Shown piece by piece: positions 1 to 8,333 of a DNA stretch of 37,915 nt (the first letter of the stretch is position 1; each line of letters opens with the position of its first letter). This DNA comes from Treponema sp. UBA792. GTDB taxonomy: Bacteria; Spirochaetota; Spirochaetia; Treponematales; Treponemataceae. The position numbers were made by a program, and so were the translations under genes. Under the pieces are notes generated by a model. That model ran no database searches. It was not told where the DNA came from and worked only from the letters and a program-made list of their open reading frames with translations. Location of the stretch: contig DBIW01000007.1 in assembly GCA_002296965.1 (NCBI GenBank), forward strand, positions 18,509 through 56,423, given 5' to 3'.

Positions 1-22
1 TTATCATATCCGTCGGCTCGCG

Positions 23-454
23 CTAATGCGCTGCGCCGACTAAGCACATCCACTCGGCCTCGGCGCAGAGAGTGTCTCCGACATAGGCCTTGCCCGCCTG
101 CTTTATCATTCTGCTGCTGACACGGAGATTCGTTATCTCCATGCGGACGGTATCACCGGGACGCACCTGATTCCTGAATTTCACCTTGTCCAGCGTGGCG
201 AAAAAGAAGAGGCTTCCCTCAGGAACCTTTTTCTGGAAACTCAGCGCCGCGCCTCCGGCCTGAGCCATCGTCTCGCAAAGAATCACACCAGGAACGACAG
301 GATATTCCGGAAAATGGCCTTTGAAAAAGAAGTCATCCTCCGTAAATTTACGTGTGCTGACACTTCCGCTGTCGTCGCATGAAACAATCTCATCCACAAA
401 AAGGAAAGGCTCCCTGTGAGGAAGAAGAGATTTTATGTCATCTGTAGCTGCCAT
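23..454 (-). CDS. fabZ: 3-hydroxyacyl-ACP dehydratase
   Basis: 143-aa hot-dog-fold dehydratase of the FabZ family, which removes water from 3-hydroxyacyl-ACP in the type II fatty acid elongation cycle in the cytoplasm. The N-terminal LPHREPFLFVDE segment and the core KGHFPEYPVVPGVILCET, holding the catalytic His (GHFP) and Glu (LCET), are intact, and the length is normal for FabZ. The start lies 4 bases after the fabF stop, so it is surely cotranscribed and probably translationally coupled with fabF. Only 22 bases remain beyond its stop; in them an ATG at 7-5 (minus strand) could open another gene, but this cannot be judged from here. Confidence 0.93.
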   Translation of the reverse strand: MAATDDIKSLLPHREPFLFVDEIVSCDDSGSVSTRKFTEDDFFFKGHFPEYPVVPGVILCETMAQAGGAALSFQKKVPEGSLFFFATLDKVKFRNQVRPGDTVRMEITNLRVSSRMIKQAGKAYVGDTLCAEAEWMCLVGAAH

Positions 455-458
455 CTCT

Positions 459-1715
459 TCAGTCCTTGAATTTCTTTATTATTATGGCGCCGTTATGGCC
501 GCCAAAACCGAAAGTCGCGCTCATCGCCGCATCGATTGTCCCCTCGACGCCTTTGTTCGGGACATAATCAAGATCACAGCCGCCCTCGATGTCCTGATCA
601 TCAAGATTGATTGTAGGAGGGAAAAAACCGTCGTTGATTGCCTTGACGCATATCATCGCCTCAATCGCGCCCGTAGCTCCCAGACAGTGGCCGTGCATTG
701 ACTTCGTGGATGAAATTTTAAGTCTGTGCGCCTGCTCCTCGCCGAACGCCATTTTCACCATACGGGTCTCGCTCGGATCATTTATGCGCGTGGAGGTTCC
801 GTGCGCGTTGTAGTACTGAATTTCCTCCGGTTTCATTCCGGCATCCTTCAGGGCCCGTGTCATGCATTTTGAACCGACGACTCCGTCCGGATTAGGACTT
901 GTAAGATGATAGCCGTCACATGACGCACCATAACCTGCAATCTCGGCGTAAATTTTGGCGCCCCTCGCCTTGGCGTGTCCGTATTCCTCAAGCACAAGGA
1001 CCGCGCTTCCCTCGCCCATGACAAAGCCCTCGCGCCTCCTGTCAAACGGACGGCTGGCTTTTGTCGGATCATCCGCAAATCCCGAAGAAAGCGCATGAAG
1101 AACCTCGAACGCGACGACAGCATAACCGTTTATGGTGGATTCCGCTCCGCCCGAAAGACAGACATCAAGCCTTCCGCTTCTGACCATATCAAACGCCACT
1201 CCGAGCGCGTCAGTTCCGGATGAGCAGGCCGTAGACACAGCCTGACACGGACCGTGGAGACCGAACTGAATGCAGATGTTTCCGCCGGCCTCGTTAGGAA
1301 TAAGCTCTGGAATTGTCATCGGAGCCGTCTTGACACAGCCAGATTTGTAATATGAGATGCAGTTCGTCTCGGTAACCTCGAATCCTCCGATTCCGACTCC
1401 AAGCACACATCCAGTCTCGTCAAGAATGTCCTGTCTTCCCATAAGCGCGGAATCATCAAGAGCCATCTTCGCGGCTGCGACCGCATACTGCGTGAATCTC
1501 GCCATCTTACGTGACTCTTTCACGTCCATATAAAGCGAGGCGTCAAAATTCTTGACCTCAGCGGCATATCTCACCTTGTTCTTGGAGGCATCGAAATGTG
1601 TTATCGGACCGATTCCGCTTTTTCCGCTCCTGACTCCGGTCCAAGTCTCCTCAACCGTATTTCCAAGCGGAGTTACGGCGCCCATTCCTGTAATCACAAC
1701 ACGTCTTTTTTCCAT
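459..1715 (-). CDS. fabF: beta-ketoacyl-ACP synthase II
   Basis: 418-aa condensing enzyme of the KAS II type that extends acyl-ACP with malonyl-ACP. The Cys-His-His catalytic triad is visible: nucleophile Cys in STACSSGTDALG, first His in NAHGTST, second His in KSMHGHCLGATGAIE. In this last motif the usual T before GH is H and the following L is C, a mild variation that leaves the catalytic His in place. The C-terminal PPTINLDD and CDLDYVPN segments are typical. A GGAG Shine-Dalgarno lies 9-10 bases before the ATG. It follows fabD after a 159-base gap that holds no gene; acpP and fabG are not next to it. Confidence 0.95.
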   Translation of the reverse strand: MEKRRVVITGMGAVTPLGNTVEETWTGVRSGKSGIGPITHFDASKNKVRYAAEVKNFDASLYMDVKESRKMARFTQYAVAAAKMALDDSALMGRQDILDETGCVLGVGIGGFEVTETNCISYYKSGCVKTAPMTIPELIPNEAGGNICIQFGLHGPCQAVSTACSSGTDALGVAFDMVRSGRLDVCLSGGAESTINGYAVVAFEVLHALSSGFADDPTKASRPFDRRREGFVMGEGSAVLVLEEYGHAKARGAKIYAEIAGYGASCDGYHLTSPNPDGVVGSKCMTRALKDAGMKPEEIQYYNAHGTSTRINDPSETRMVKMAFGEEQAHRLKISSTKSMHGHCLGATGAIEAMICVKAINDGFFPPTINLDDQDIEGGCDLDYVPNKGVEGTIDAAMSATFGFGGHNGAIIIKKFKD

Positions 1716-1874
1716 AAAATAATTCTCCAGATAAAATGAACGGCGTCCTGCGCATAACGCCCAAGGCTGCGGCCGCTCCTGTAATTTCCGGCATCAGAGT
1801 TCATGCCATTTTCCGGCGCGCAGCCGTGACATATTCCTCAGCCCGCAGCAGATCCGTAAAACGGAGTAAACCTG

Positions 1875-2840
1875 TCAGACAGATGCGGCTGCCCCGAAAG
1901 TCTCCGCGGAATTCACCGGAAGGCACTGATATTTCTCATTGAAATCCGTCTTGCCCCAGAGTCCGGTAAGAACCTTTCCCACGCCCGGCTCGACAAGTCT
2001 CCATGATCCGGCGGAATCGGCATCCATGAACGCGGCAAGGACAGCTTCCTCGTCAGTCCATCTCACAGGATGTGTCAGATGAAGCACGGCATTCTCCTTT
2101 ATCTCTGCTCCGGACAGAGCGCGTTTTCCGGTGACATTGCTGAACAGGGCAATCTCTGGATTCCTGAATTCTGTACCGGCAATCGCATTCCTGAATTCGT
2201 CGGCCGCCTCCTGCATAAGAGGACAATGGAACGGTCCTGCGACGGACAGCCTCAGAGCCCTTCTCGCTCCGGCCTCCTTGCAGGCCTTCTCCGCAAGCTC
2301 AAGCCCGGCGGCAGTTCCGCTTATAACCGTCTGGACATTGCTATTAAGATTCGCCGCATAGACATCCTTTATTCCGGACGCAATCTCAATCACCTTTTCC
2401 TGAGGAAGCCCTATGACAGCGCTCATTCCCGGAGCATGGCCGGAATTTTCCGAAGCGATTTTCTCACACACACGCTGCATTATCTGTCCGCGCATGCGCA
2501 CAACTTTTATCACATCCTCAAAGGAAAGGACTCCGGCGGCATAAAGAGCAGGAAATTCGCCAAGACTGAATCCCATGGCCGCCGAAGGGACAATCCCTCT
2601 TGTCTCAAGCGCCTTCATCACCGCGATGGACGCTGTTGTTATGGCAAGCTGACTGTTGTCGCTTCTGCTGAGAACGGAAAGCTCCGTGTCCCAAAGCAGC
2701 GACGGCATATCGACTCCAGTTATCTCGGTGACATCATCAACAACTCTGCGCGCCTCAGAGAAAGCGCCGCAGATATCCTTTATCATTCCCGGTTCCTGTG
2801 CTCCCTGTCCGGGAAACAAAAAAGCGTACTTGTCAGCCAT
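1875..2840 (-). CDS. fabD: malonyl-CoA:ACP transacylase
   Basis: 321-aa acyltransferase that loads malonate onto acyl carrier protein for fatty acid synthesis. The opening FPGQGAQ motif, the nucleophile elbow GFSLGEF (GHSLGE in most members, so His to Phe beside the Ser) and the catalytic His in AGPFHCPLM are all present. First gene of the fabD-fabF-fabZ run; the start ATG is preceded by AGGTGG. Upstream is a consensus-like promoter with an inverted repeat over the predicted transcription start, so this gene is probably the control point of the operon. Confidence 0.94.
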   Translation of the reverse strand: MADKYAFLFPGQGAQEPGMIKDICGAFSEARRVVDDVTEITGVDMPSLLWDTELSVLSRSDNSQLAITTASIAVMKALETRGIVPSAAMGFSLGEFPALYAAGVLSFEDVIKVVRMRGQIMQRVCEKIASENSGHAPGMSAVIGLPQEKVIEIASGIKDVYAANLNSNVQTVISGTAAGLELAEKACKEAGARRALRLSVAGPFHCPLMQEAADEFRNAIAGTEFRNPEIALFSNVTGKRALSGAEIKENAVLHLTHPVRWTDEEAVLAAFMDADSAGSWRLVEPGVGKVLTGLWGKTDFNEKYQCLPVNSAETFGAAASV

Positions 2841-2865
2841 AATCCACCTGTAATTATCAGAATTT

Positions 2866-2898
2866 CTTTATGACAAAAAATGTGTTTTTGTCATAAAG
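2866..2898. promoter_or_regulatory. Perfect inverted repeat, candidate fab operator
   Basis: Two perfect 14-base arms (CTTTATGACAAAAA at 2866-2879 and its reverse complement at 2885-2898) flank a 5-base spacer. The repeat begins right after the predicted -10 box of the fabD promoter and spans the expected +1, 26 bases before the fabD ATG. That is the classical position for a repressor site. It does not look like the FapR or FadR consensus as I know them. It could also form an RNA hairpin in the 5' leader. Confidence 0.6.
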
Positions 2899-2899
2899 T

Positions 2900-2927
2900 A
2901 GAATAACATATTTTCAGATTTTGTCAA
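2900..2927 (-). promoter_or_regulatory. fabD promoter (extended -10)
   Basis: On the minus strand a perfect -35 TTGACA (2922-2927) is followed after 16 bases by TATTCT (2900-2905), preceded by TG one base upstream (extended -10). It points at fabD; the predicted +1 near 2893 falls inside the inverted repeat. Confidence 0.7.
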
Positions 2928-3337
2928 TAATAGGCGCGCAGTCTTCTGACTAACCATCAAGTCCGTGTAATGGACGAACCCAAATGCAGAGCATCCGGGT
3001 ATATGCCCTCCGCATGAACCATCTGTGAGAAATTTCCGCTTTATTTTGTCCGGAACTTCATGTTAATCGACTTTTTTTTCAATATTAAATGCGGGAACAG
3101 GCGGACAGACGGCCGATGACGCGCTGTTCCGGAGAATGCCGCGACTGAAATTCCGGCGCAAGACTAAGCGGCGGGATGAATTTTCAGGTTCCGGCAAAAC
3201 AATCCGCACCGGCCATGCCAAAAACTGATGCGGATGAAAACCGATTTTACAGGAGGGTGTAGTAAAAAGTTTGCGTCGCAAACCTATCATCATCTGCATA
3301 TTCCCATTTCACTGCGAATATGCCTACAGGAGATATT
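2928..3337. other. Gene-free interval between fabD and ssb
   Basis: About 410 bases between divergent genes. No reading frame here resembles a protein I recognise; the 78-codon minus frame at 3063-3299 has no Shine-Dalgarno or recognisable motif. Two short dyads lie near ssb: a 7-bp palindrome pair GTTTGCG/CGCAAAC with a single-base centre (3269-3283), and an 8-bp stem GCATATTC/GAATATGC with a 12-base loop (3296-3323) ending 5 bases before the ssb Shine-Dalgarno. These may be ssb regulatory sites. No tRNA, SRP RNA, RNase P RNA or tmRNA consensus was recognised. Confidence 0.4.
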
Positions 3338-3709
3338 ATGAACCAGCTGAATTCAGTGATTATTGAAGGAAACGTGGTCAGACAGTGCGAGCTGTCTGAA
3401 CCGAGCAAGGGATTCAAAGTGTGCAGGATTCCCATCGCTGTGAACAGATTCTACAAAAATTCAAGCGGCGAGGATGTCGAGGAAGTGTCTTTCTTCGACA
3501 TCGAATCCTACGGAAAAGCCGCGGAATACTGCGAGAAAAACGGCGCGAAAGGAAGAGGAATGAGAGTCGTCGGCAGGCTAAAACAGAACCGCTGGAAAGA
3601 TTCCGACGGAAAAAATTCCAGCAGGGTTCTGATAGTCGCGGAGCACATAGAATTCAAGCCTCAGGTAAAGACGGAGCGCAAATCGGACGGAGAACTTTCC
3701 GAATTCTGA
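3338..3709 (+). CDS. ssb: single-stranded DNA-binding protein
   Basis: 123-aa SSB with one OB fold from the N-terminus (MNQLNSVIIEGNV) to about residue 105 (LIVAEHIEFKP). It coats single-stranded DNA in replication and repair. The start at 3338 is preferred over an in-frame ATG at 3320 because AGGAG sits 5 bases before it and the family begins here. The protein is short: the usual long glycine-rich linker and the acidic DDIPF-type tail are nearly absent, leaving only GELSEF at the end, so recruitment of partner proteins through the tail may be weaker or different. It stands alone, converging on the U32 gene. Confidence 0.85.
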   Translation: MNQLNSVIIEGNVVRQCELSEPSKGFKVCRIPIAVNRFYKNSSGEDVEEVSFFDIESYGKAAEYCEKNGAKGRGMRVVGRLKQNRWKDSDGKNSSRVLIVAEHIEFKPQVKTERKSDGELSEF

Positions 3710-3799
3710 ACGGGCAGCCCCGACGCTGAGCTTCGGAGGGGGCGTTCCATCCGCCCGCATCAACGTAAGCCGATCCTCATAAAAGCCGGGAAAGGAAAC

Positions 3800-6055
3800 T
3801 CACCTTCTCTTTCCGCGCGGCTCAGGACGTGAGGATCTCCTTTCCGGACGTGCTGCCGGAGAATTCCTCTCGGCGGCACGCCTTAGATTCGCATTCCTGA
3901 ATTCCTCCATTTTCTCAGGAGAGTAGAATCCGTCCTTCCAGTTGAATCTGGAGACATCCGGAAGCGGCTGTCCTTTTGTCATTGACGAGAGGACAGCCTT
4001 TATCTGGCTTCTGGAGACACGAGTCTTGGAGAAATCCACGAGAATTCTGCTGAAGCCGGCCGATGAGAGGAATTCCACTTTATCCGTTATGGAGAAAGGA
4101 TTCTCCGGCATGACAAATGAACCGTCCGGAGTCGAATTCACCTTGAACACGGCCTCCTCCTTGTCCTCAAAATATGTGAAGTCATAGTCACCGGGCAAGC
4201 GGAACCGCATCCTGAAAAGAGCGGGATATGCGAACACCGGCACAAGAACCCGCTGACGGACAGAAGGCTCGAACGTAGCCTCCAGATTACGGCGGGAATT
4301 CTCATAGGGCATTATGAATGAGCCTATATCGGTGTTCTCAAGCCAGGAGACAGCCCATCTGTTGAACGTATAAAGATACGGTCCGGCCGTCACGTTTACA
4401 TTTTTTCCCCTAAGCAGCTGAATATGGGCTATATTATTGGCGACAAAATTCACAAAACCGTCAGTGACCAGCCTATCAAGCGTCTGCCGGAGCCGTTCTT
4501 CTCGGGATTCAGGCGCGAACGGATCCAGCGAGATATAAATCTGCTTCCTGGAGAACGGAAGAACTGTCTTATGGTTCATCAGGTCATATTCAGTCTCGGA
4601 ATTCAGCTCAATAATCAGTCTGACCGGATTAAGTCCCTGGACGGCGAAAACATCAGGTATTGACGAAACCTGCACATACAACCCGGACGGAAAATAGGAA
4701 AGCTCCTTTCCCTGAACAGGTGTTATGTCCAGAACAGGAAGTATCCCATCCCTGGGCTGCCGACGGTATCTGCCAAGATCGTTCGGAATGACATGAGGAT
4801 AGCGTCTGGACATTGACTTCGTCTGAAGAAGATACACGCTGTCGCCGATTCCAAATGAACCGGGAATATCCACCCAACGGGTTCCGTCCGCAGTCTCCTC
4901 AACGCTTCTGATTTTATGGCTGACCCTTCCGGTGTCATCTTTCCTGTGAATTCTTATAGAATCACCGGGATCAGGATCGTAGCTTCCCCCGGAAAAAACC
5001 GCCATCTGAATACGCAGCTGCTCAGGAGGAGTGTCAGCAGAAGCCGAGCGTATCACGGCCTCGGCGACCTCCACAGGCGCCTGTTTTACGGAGACAATAT
5101 TTCCAAGATAAATTCCGGTTCCGCCAGCCTGATCAGGATTCAGAATCTGCGCCCCGGCGCTTTCGATCCCTTCCGTTTCGGAACCGAATCCGTACCAGTA
5201 GGTTGTCTTTGTACGCGCAAAGTCAGACGCAAGCATACGTTTTCCGGCGGCGACAGCTCCCTTACGGTCCTCCTGCCAGTGATCGAGCACATACCGGTAG
5301 GCCGCGACTACGCTTCCCACATACTCCGCGCTCTTCATGCGCCCTTCAATCTTGAATGAATCAACTCCTGCCTGGACAAGGTCAGGAACTTTTGATATAA
5401 GCTCCAGATCGCATGGGGAAAAATAATAGCCCTGTTTTATTCCTCCGGGAATTTCAGCTGTATAAAGACGGCGGCAGGCCTGAGTGCACATACCGCGGTT
5501 TGCTGATTTTCCTCCAAGGAAACTTGAAAAAAGACACAGCCCGGACTCACTGACACAGAGAGCACCGTGAACAAAAACCTCCAGCTCGGCTCCAGTCTGC
5601 TTCTTTATTGAAGCTATCTCATCAAGACCAAGCTCACGGGCAAGAACCACACGCTCAAATCCCTGGGACTGAAGCAGCCGGACGGCAGATGAACTCTCGA
5701 CATTCATCTGCGTTGAGGCATGAAGTTTTAAGTCCGGAAAGAACTCCTGAACCATTCTTATGATTCCGTAGTCCTGGATAATAAGACCGTCAGGCCCCAC
5801 CTCATTCAAATATGAAAGAAAACGGTACAGCCGTTCCGTCTCACGTTCCTCGCAGACCGTGTTCACCGTAACATAAATCTTTTTTCCCTGACGGTGCAGC
5901 GACTCGACGGCAGCCTCAAACTGATTCCAAGCGAAATTCGTGGATCTGAGCCTTGCGTTGAAGCTTCTCAGTCCAAGATAAACGGCATCCGCGCCTTCAC
6001 CGATGGCGGCATCAAGCGACTCTATGTTTCCTGCCGGAGCTAATAATTCGACCAT
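3800..6055 (-). CDS. U32 family protein, RlhA-like (long form)
   Basis: 751-aa member of peptidase family U32. Studied relatives (RlhA, TrhP) are not proteases in practice but RNA hydroxylation factors; RlhA acts on 23S rRNA cytidine. The N-terminal ELLAPAGN motif and the U32 signature FVHGALC are clear. Four cysteines that probably hold an Fe-S cluster are at about 167, 174, 190 and 194. The C-terminal half is long, as in DUF3656-containing RlhA-type proteins, and ends in an Arg/Pro-rich basic tail that may bind RNA. The reading frame is open 48 codons further upstream, but the family begins at ELLAPAGN, so 6055 is chosen; no Shine-Dalgarno precedes it and an extended -10 ends 6 bases upstream. 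Assignment to RlhA rather than another U32 branch is inference from length. Confidence 0.75.
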   Translation of the reverse strand: MVELLAPAGNIESLDAAIGEGADAVYLGLRSFNARLRSTNFAWNQFEAAVESLHRQGKKIYVTVNTVCEERETERLYRFLSYLNEVGPDGLIIQDYGIIRMVQEFFPDLKLHASTQMNVESSSAVRLLQSQGFERVVLARELGLDEIASIKKQTGAELEVFVHGALCVSESGLCLFSSFLGGKSANRGMCTQACRRLYTAEIPGGIKQGYYFSPCDLELISKVPDLVQAGVDSFKIEGRMKSAEYVGSVVAAYRYVLDHWQEDRKGAVAAGKRMLASDFARTKTTYWYGFGSETEGIESAGAQILNPDQAGGTGIYLGNIVSVKQAPVEVAEAVIRSASADTPPEQLRIQMAVFSGGSYDPDPGDSIRIHRKDDTGRVSHKIRSVEETADGTRWVDIPGSFGIGDSVYLLQTKSMSRRYPHVIPNDLGRYRRQPRDGILPVLDITPVQGKELSYFPSGLYVQVSSIPDVFAVQGLNPVRLIIELNSETEYDLMNHKTVLPFSRKQIYISLDPFAPESREERLRQTLDRLVTDGFVNFVANNIAHIQLLRGKNVNVTAGPYLYTFNRWAVSWLENTDIGSFIMPYENSRRNLEATFEPSVRQRVLVPVFAYPALFRMRFRLPGDYDFTYFEDKEEAVFKVNSTPDGSFVMPENPFSITDKVEFLSSAGFSRILVDFSKTRVSRSQIKAVLSSMTKGQPLPDVSRFNWKDGFYSPEKMEEFRNANLRRAAERNSPAARPERRSSRPEPRGKRR

Positions 6056-6061
6056 TCGGCC

Positions 6062-6070
6062 AATATAGCA
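6062..6070 (-). promoter_or_regulatory. Extended -10 abutting the U32 start codon
   Basis: Minus-strand TGC followed by TATATT, ending 6 bases before the ATG at 6055. With normal spacing, transcription would start at or beside the A of the ATG, so the transcript would be leaderless. No good -35 is seen. Confidence 0.5.
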
Positions 6071-6150
6071 TAATCGACAACCCCGCCGCAAGCACCATGT
6101 AAAGCCCTGTAAAGCCCAGGCAGATGTCACTGCCGGTAGTCCGTAACAGA

Positions 6151-6194
6151 AAGACAGTTCTCCCACAGGAAAATTCCTGCCGGAGAACTGTCTT
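6151..6194 (-). terminator. Strong hairpin after the lamin-tail gene
   Basis: A perfect 13-bp stem (6151-6163 with 6182-6194) encloses a smaller stem CAGG/CCTG. It lies 27 bases past the stop of the gene at 6221. The downstream U-tract on the minus strand is short (TTTCTGTT), so termination efficiency is uncertain. Confidence 0.6.
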
Positions 6195-6220
6195 GTCACA
6201 TTGCAGTCAGTGTGTCAGTC

Positions 6221-7333
6221 TCATTTCTTGACATCCGCATTCGGGAATGTGCCTGGATTTGCCGCCGTTATTTCCCATGAGTCCGCATTCGCCTGAACAG
6301 GAAAAGCGACTTTCTCCCCACGGCCGATTTTTCCGACAATCTCCTCAAGCCCCTTGCGGGAAATGGTCTTTGCTTCGCTTTTCTTATCCGCGACAAACGC
6401 ATTGTCCGCGTCTCCTGATTCATATATTCCGGCATCATCAATTTTCGCCGAGAATTCATTCATCTTCTTGCTCCATTCCGCCTTAGCATCCTTTCTGTAC
6501 ATCGCCGCATCAAGAATTTTTCCGTCAGCTCCGTTCCTTATAATTATTATGTCCTCTTTTGAACCTATTCTCGGATCGCTGTCATTGTCCGCCCACAAAT
6601 CCCTGACACCGTCCACAGAATATCCGCCGTAGGACAAATTCAGATTGTCGCCGGTCTCGCTCTCACAGCCGTTTCCCTTTCTGCGCAGATGCACAATCAC
6701 GAATTCTCCGGCATTCACCTTTATCTGCGGAAATTCATATTTCTTCTCCTCCCCGTCACTCGCACATACAAGCTCCAGTCCTGCAAGATTTCCGCCTTTC
6801 AGCGCGAACACCTCCACAAATTCCGCGCGGCAAGTACCTTTACTCTTTTCATCTTTTAACATACTGCTTACTGCATCTCCCTGAATTTCGGTTATAATCA
6901 GCTCAGGAATTCCAGGATTATAGCCCTTGAAAGGCGCCTTGAAGCTGAGGGAATTTCCTCCGCTGCTTTCCGCCACACCGCAGATATTATAGTCCGCGCC
7001 GACTTCCATCGGCTTGTCCAGCGTGCAGGTGAGAATTTTCCCCTCGTGACTGAACGTCGAGCCGATTCTGCCGGCGGAATCTGACACGACACAGTCTGAG
7101 ACACTGACATCCTCAGAGAAAGTCACCCTGAGCGTGCTCTCGTCATCAACGGACACCGTTCTCAGTTCAGGCATAACAGGATCGTCAGGCTCAACAACCT
7201 TGACTCCGTCAGCTGTCATTCTGCATGAAATCGGAACCGCAGCCGCAAGAACCGCACCGGAGACAAAAACCGTCTGTACCGCAAGCACAATCATTCCGCC
7301 TGCCCTCACATCAGAAAAAAATCTCTTCAGCAT
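6221..7333 (-). CDS. Secreted protein with Ig-like and lamin-tail domains
   Basis: 370-aa exported protein. A hydrophobic N-terminal signal runs to about residue 37 (ends AAAVPISC, possibly an atypical lipobox). Residues about 55-140 look like a bacterial Ig-like (SbsA-type) domain (LRVTFSEDVSV, VGADYNICG). From PELIITEIQG onward, about 145-290, the pattern fits a lamin-tail domain (EFVEVFAL, GEFVIVHL, DIIIIRNGADG, ILDAAMY). Such proteins are usually cell-surface or periplasmic; the exact role is unknown. The start at 7333 rather than the longer frame to 7411 is supported by GGAGG 5 bases upstream and the signal peptide. The gene sits between two strong hairpins, suggesting a single-gene transcript. 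Confidence 0.65.
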   Translation of the reverse strand: MLKRFFSDVRAGGMIVLAVQTVFVSGAVLAAAVPISCRMTADGVKVVEPDDPVMPELRTVSVDDESTLRVTFSEDVSVSDCVVSDSAGRIGSTFSHEGKILTCTLDKPMEVGADYNICGVAESSGGNSLSFKAPFKGYNPGIPELIITEIQGDAVSSMLKDEKSKGTCRAEFVEVFALKGGNLAGLELVCASDGEEKKYEFPQIKVNAGEFVIVHLRRKGNGCESETGDNLNLSYGGYSVDGVRDLWADNDSDPRIGSKEDIIIIRNGADGKILDAAMYRKDAKAEWSKKMNEFSAKIDDAGIYESGDADNAFVADKKSEAKTISRKGLEEIVGKIGRGEKVAFPVQANADSWEITAANPGTFPNADVKK

Positions 7334-7379
7334 AAAAACCTCCGCTGGAAAAAGAATCGGGAACGGCAACAGCGTCCCG

Positions 7380-7419
7380 AAACAAAAATGAGCCGGTCTG
7401 CACCGGCTCATTTTTGTTT
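7380..7419 (-). terminator. 18-bp perfect hairpin terminator
   Basis: Perfect 18-bp arms (7380-7397 and 7402-7419) with a 4-base loop: a GC-rich core GAGCCGGT/ACCGGCTC flanked by A- and T-rich ends, so it works as an intrinsic terminator in either direction. It lies 84 bases after the stop of the DUF2259 gene and 46 bases before the lamin-tail ATG. Confidence 0.8.
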
Positions 7420-7503
7420 TTGGAGGAGAATGATTTGTTTTACATTTATAATATAGAAACGGAACTATATTTTCATACCATTTCTGACAGGAAATTCACG
7501 TTT

Positions 7504-8214
7504 TCAGTCCTTAAGCTCGGCGGCTTCCACCATATATCTTACGGAAACTCCAGTGTCGTCTTCGGTCATCTTCTCGACAACGAAAATGAGTTTTTTCTCG
7601 GAACGGTCACTCATTATCCGTTCGATTCTGTACCCGGAAACACCATTCCGGACGATTTGCGGGGAACCGATTTTCTGGCGGAGAATCACGTCTCCGGATG
7701 CATTGCGTTTTTCCAGCATAATATAGAAAGAAGATTTTATGTTTTTTCCGTTTCCGCTGAAAGTCGGAACCAGCTGGACATGATACGAATTCTGGCTGTC
7801 AACGGAGGAACTGCGGAAATCCTTGAACACAATCTCATCGGATCCGGCTTTCTGTCCGTTGTCAAGAACGTAAAGGACATGCTCCACGTCGGCCTTCTCG
7901 CAGGCAAGATTCTTCATATAATAGTAGCTTTTCGCCTCAAGCGCCTCGAAGACTTCCTTTCCGGATTTGTCCGAGGTGACGGCCGTCGGTTTTATCCTGA
8001 ACACGCCTCCGTCAACATAGTCATTGGATTTTATGTCAACCTGATAAAGTTCGGCCCATCCCTGAAATTTCACGTCGGTTTTTCCGTACTGGCCGAAGAC
8101 ATAGCTTTTTCCGTCGGAAGAGAAACCTCCGTCCACAAACACCGCCACATCTCCTGCGGACAGAAAAGCGGAAGCCAGCGCGAACGCCGCCGCCGCAAGA
8201 ACAAACTTTTTCAT
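7504..8214 (-). CDS. DUF2259-type predicted secreted protein
   Basis: 236-aa protein with a clear signal peptide (MKKFVLAAAAFALASAFLSA, cleavage probably before GDVAVF). The mature start, VAVFVDGGFSSDGKSYVFGQ, matches the DUF2259 (COG5497) secreted family that I associate with treponemes. The mature part is beta-rich, probably periplasmic, and has no catalytic motif I recognise. A GGGAGG Shine-Dalgarno precedes the ATG. Single gene, divergent from the membrane protein at 8334 and followed by the 18-bp hairpin. The frame open on the opposite strand over the same region is a shadow. Confidence 0.65.
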   Translation of the reverse strand: MKKFVLAAAAFALASAFLSAGDVAVFVDGGFSSDGKSYVFGQYGKTDVKFQGWAELYQVDIKSNDYVDGGVFRIKPTAVTSDKSGKEVFEALEAKSYYYMKNLACEKADVEHVLYVLDNGQKAGSDEIVFKDFRSSSVDSQNSYHVQLVPTFSGNGKNIKSSFYIMLEKRNASGDVILRQKIGSPQIVRNGVSGYRIERIMSDRSEKKLIFVVEKMTEDDTGVSVRYMVEAAELKD

Positions 8215-8333
8215 CGGAATCCTCCCGTAGTATTCACGTGATTACGGACAGCAGAACGCAGTCCTAGCTGTTAAATTTTCGGATTTTATCATTAAGTCTT
8301 TACTAATATTTCGTGAACATATATCATTTGCGC

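Noticed and set aside
2070..2873. 267-codon plus-strand open frame
   Set aside because: Antisense to fabD and running through its promoter; no motif.
3063..3299. Small minus-strand frame in the fabD-ssb gap
   Set aside because: No Shine-Dalgarno, no recognisable fold or composition of a real protein; left as intergenic.
3711..3757. Possible terminator after ssb (CGGGC...GCCCG with inner GCCCC...GGGGC)
   Set aside because: Stems of only about 5 bp with mismatches and no T-tract; not enough to call.
7414..8241. 275-codon plus-strand open frame
   Set aside because: It lies wholly antisense to the DUF2259-type gene, which has a signal peptide and a Shine-Dalgarno; the plus-frame product resembles nothing.
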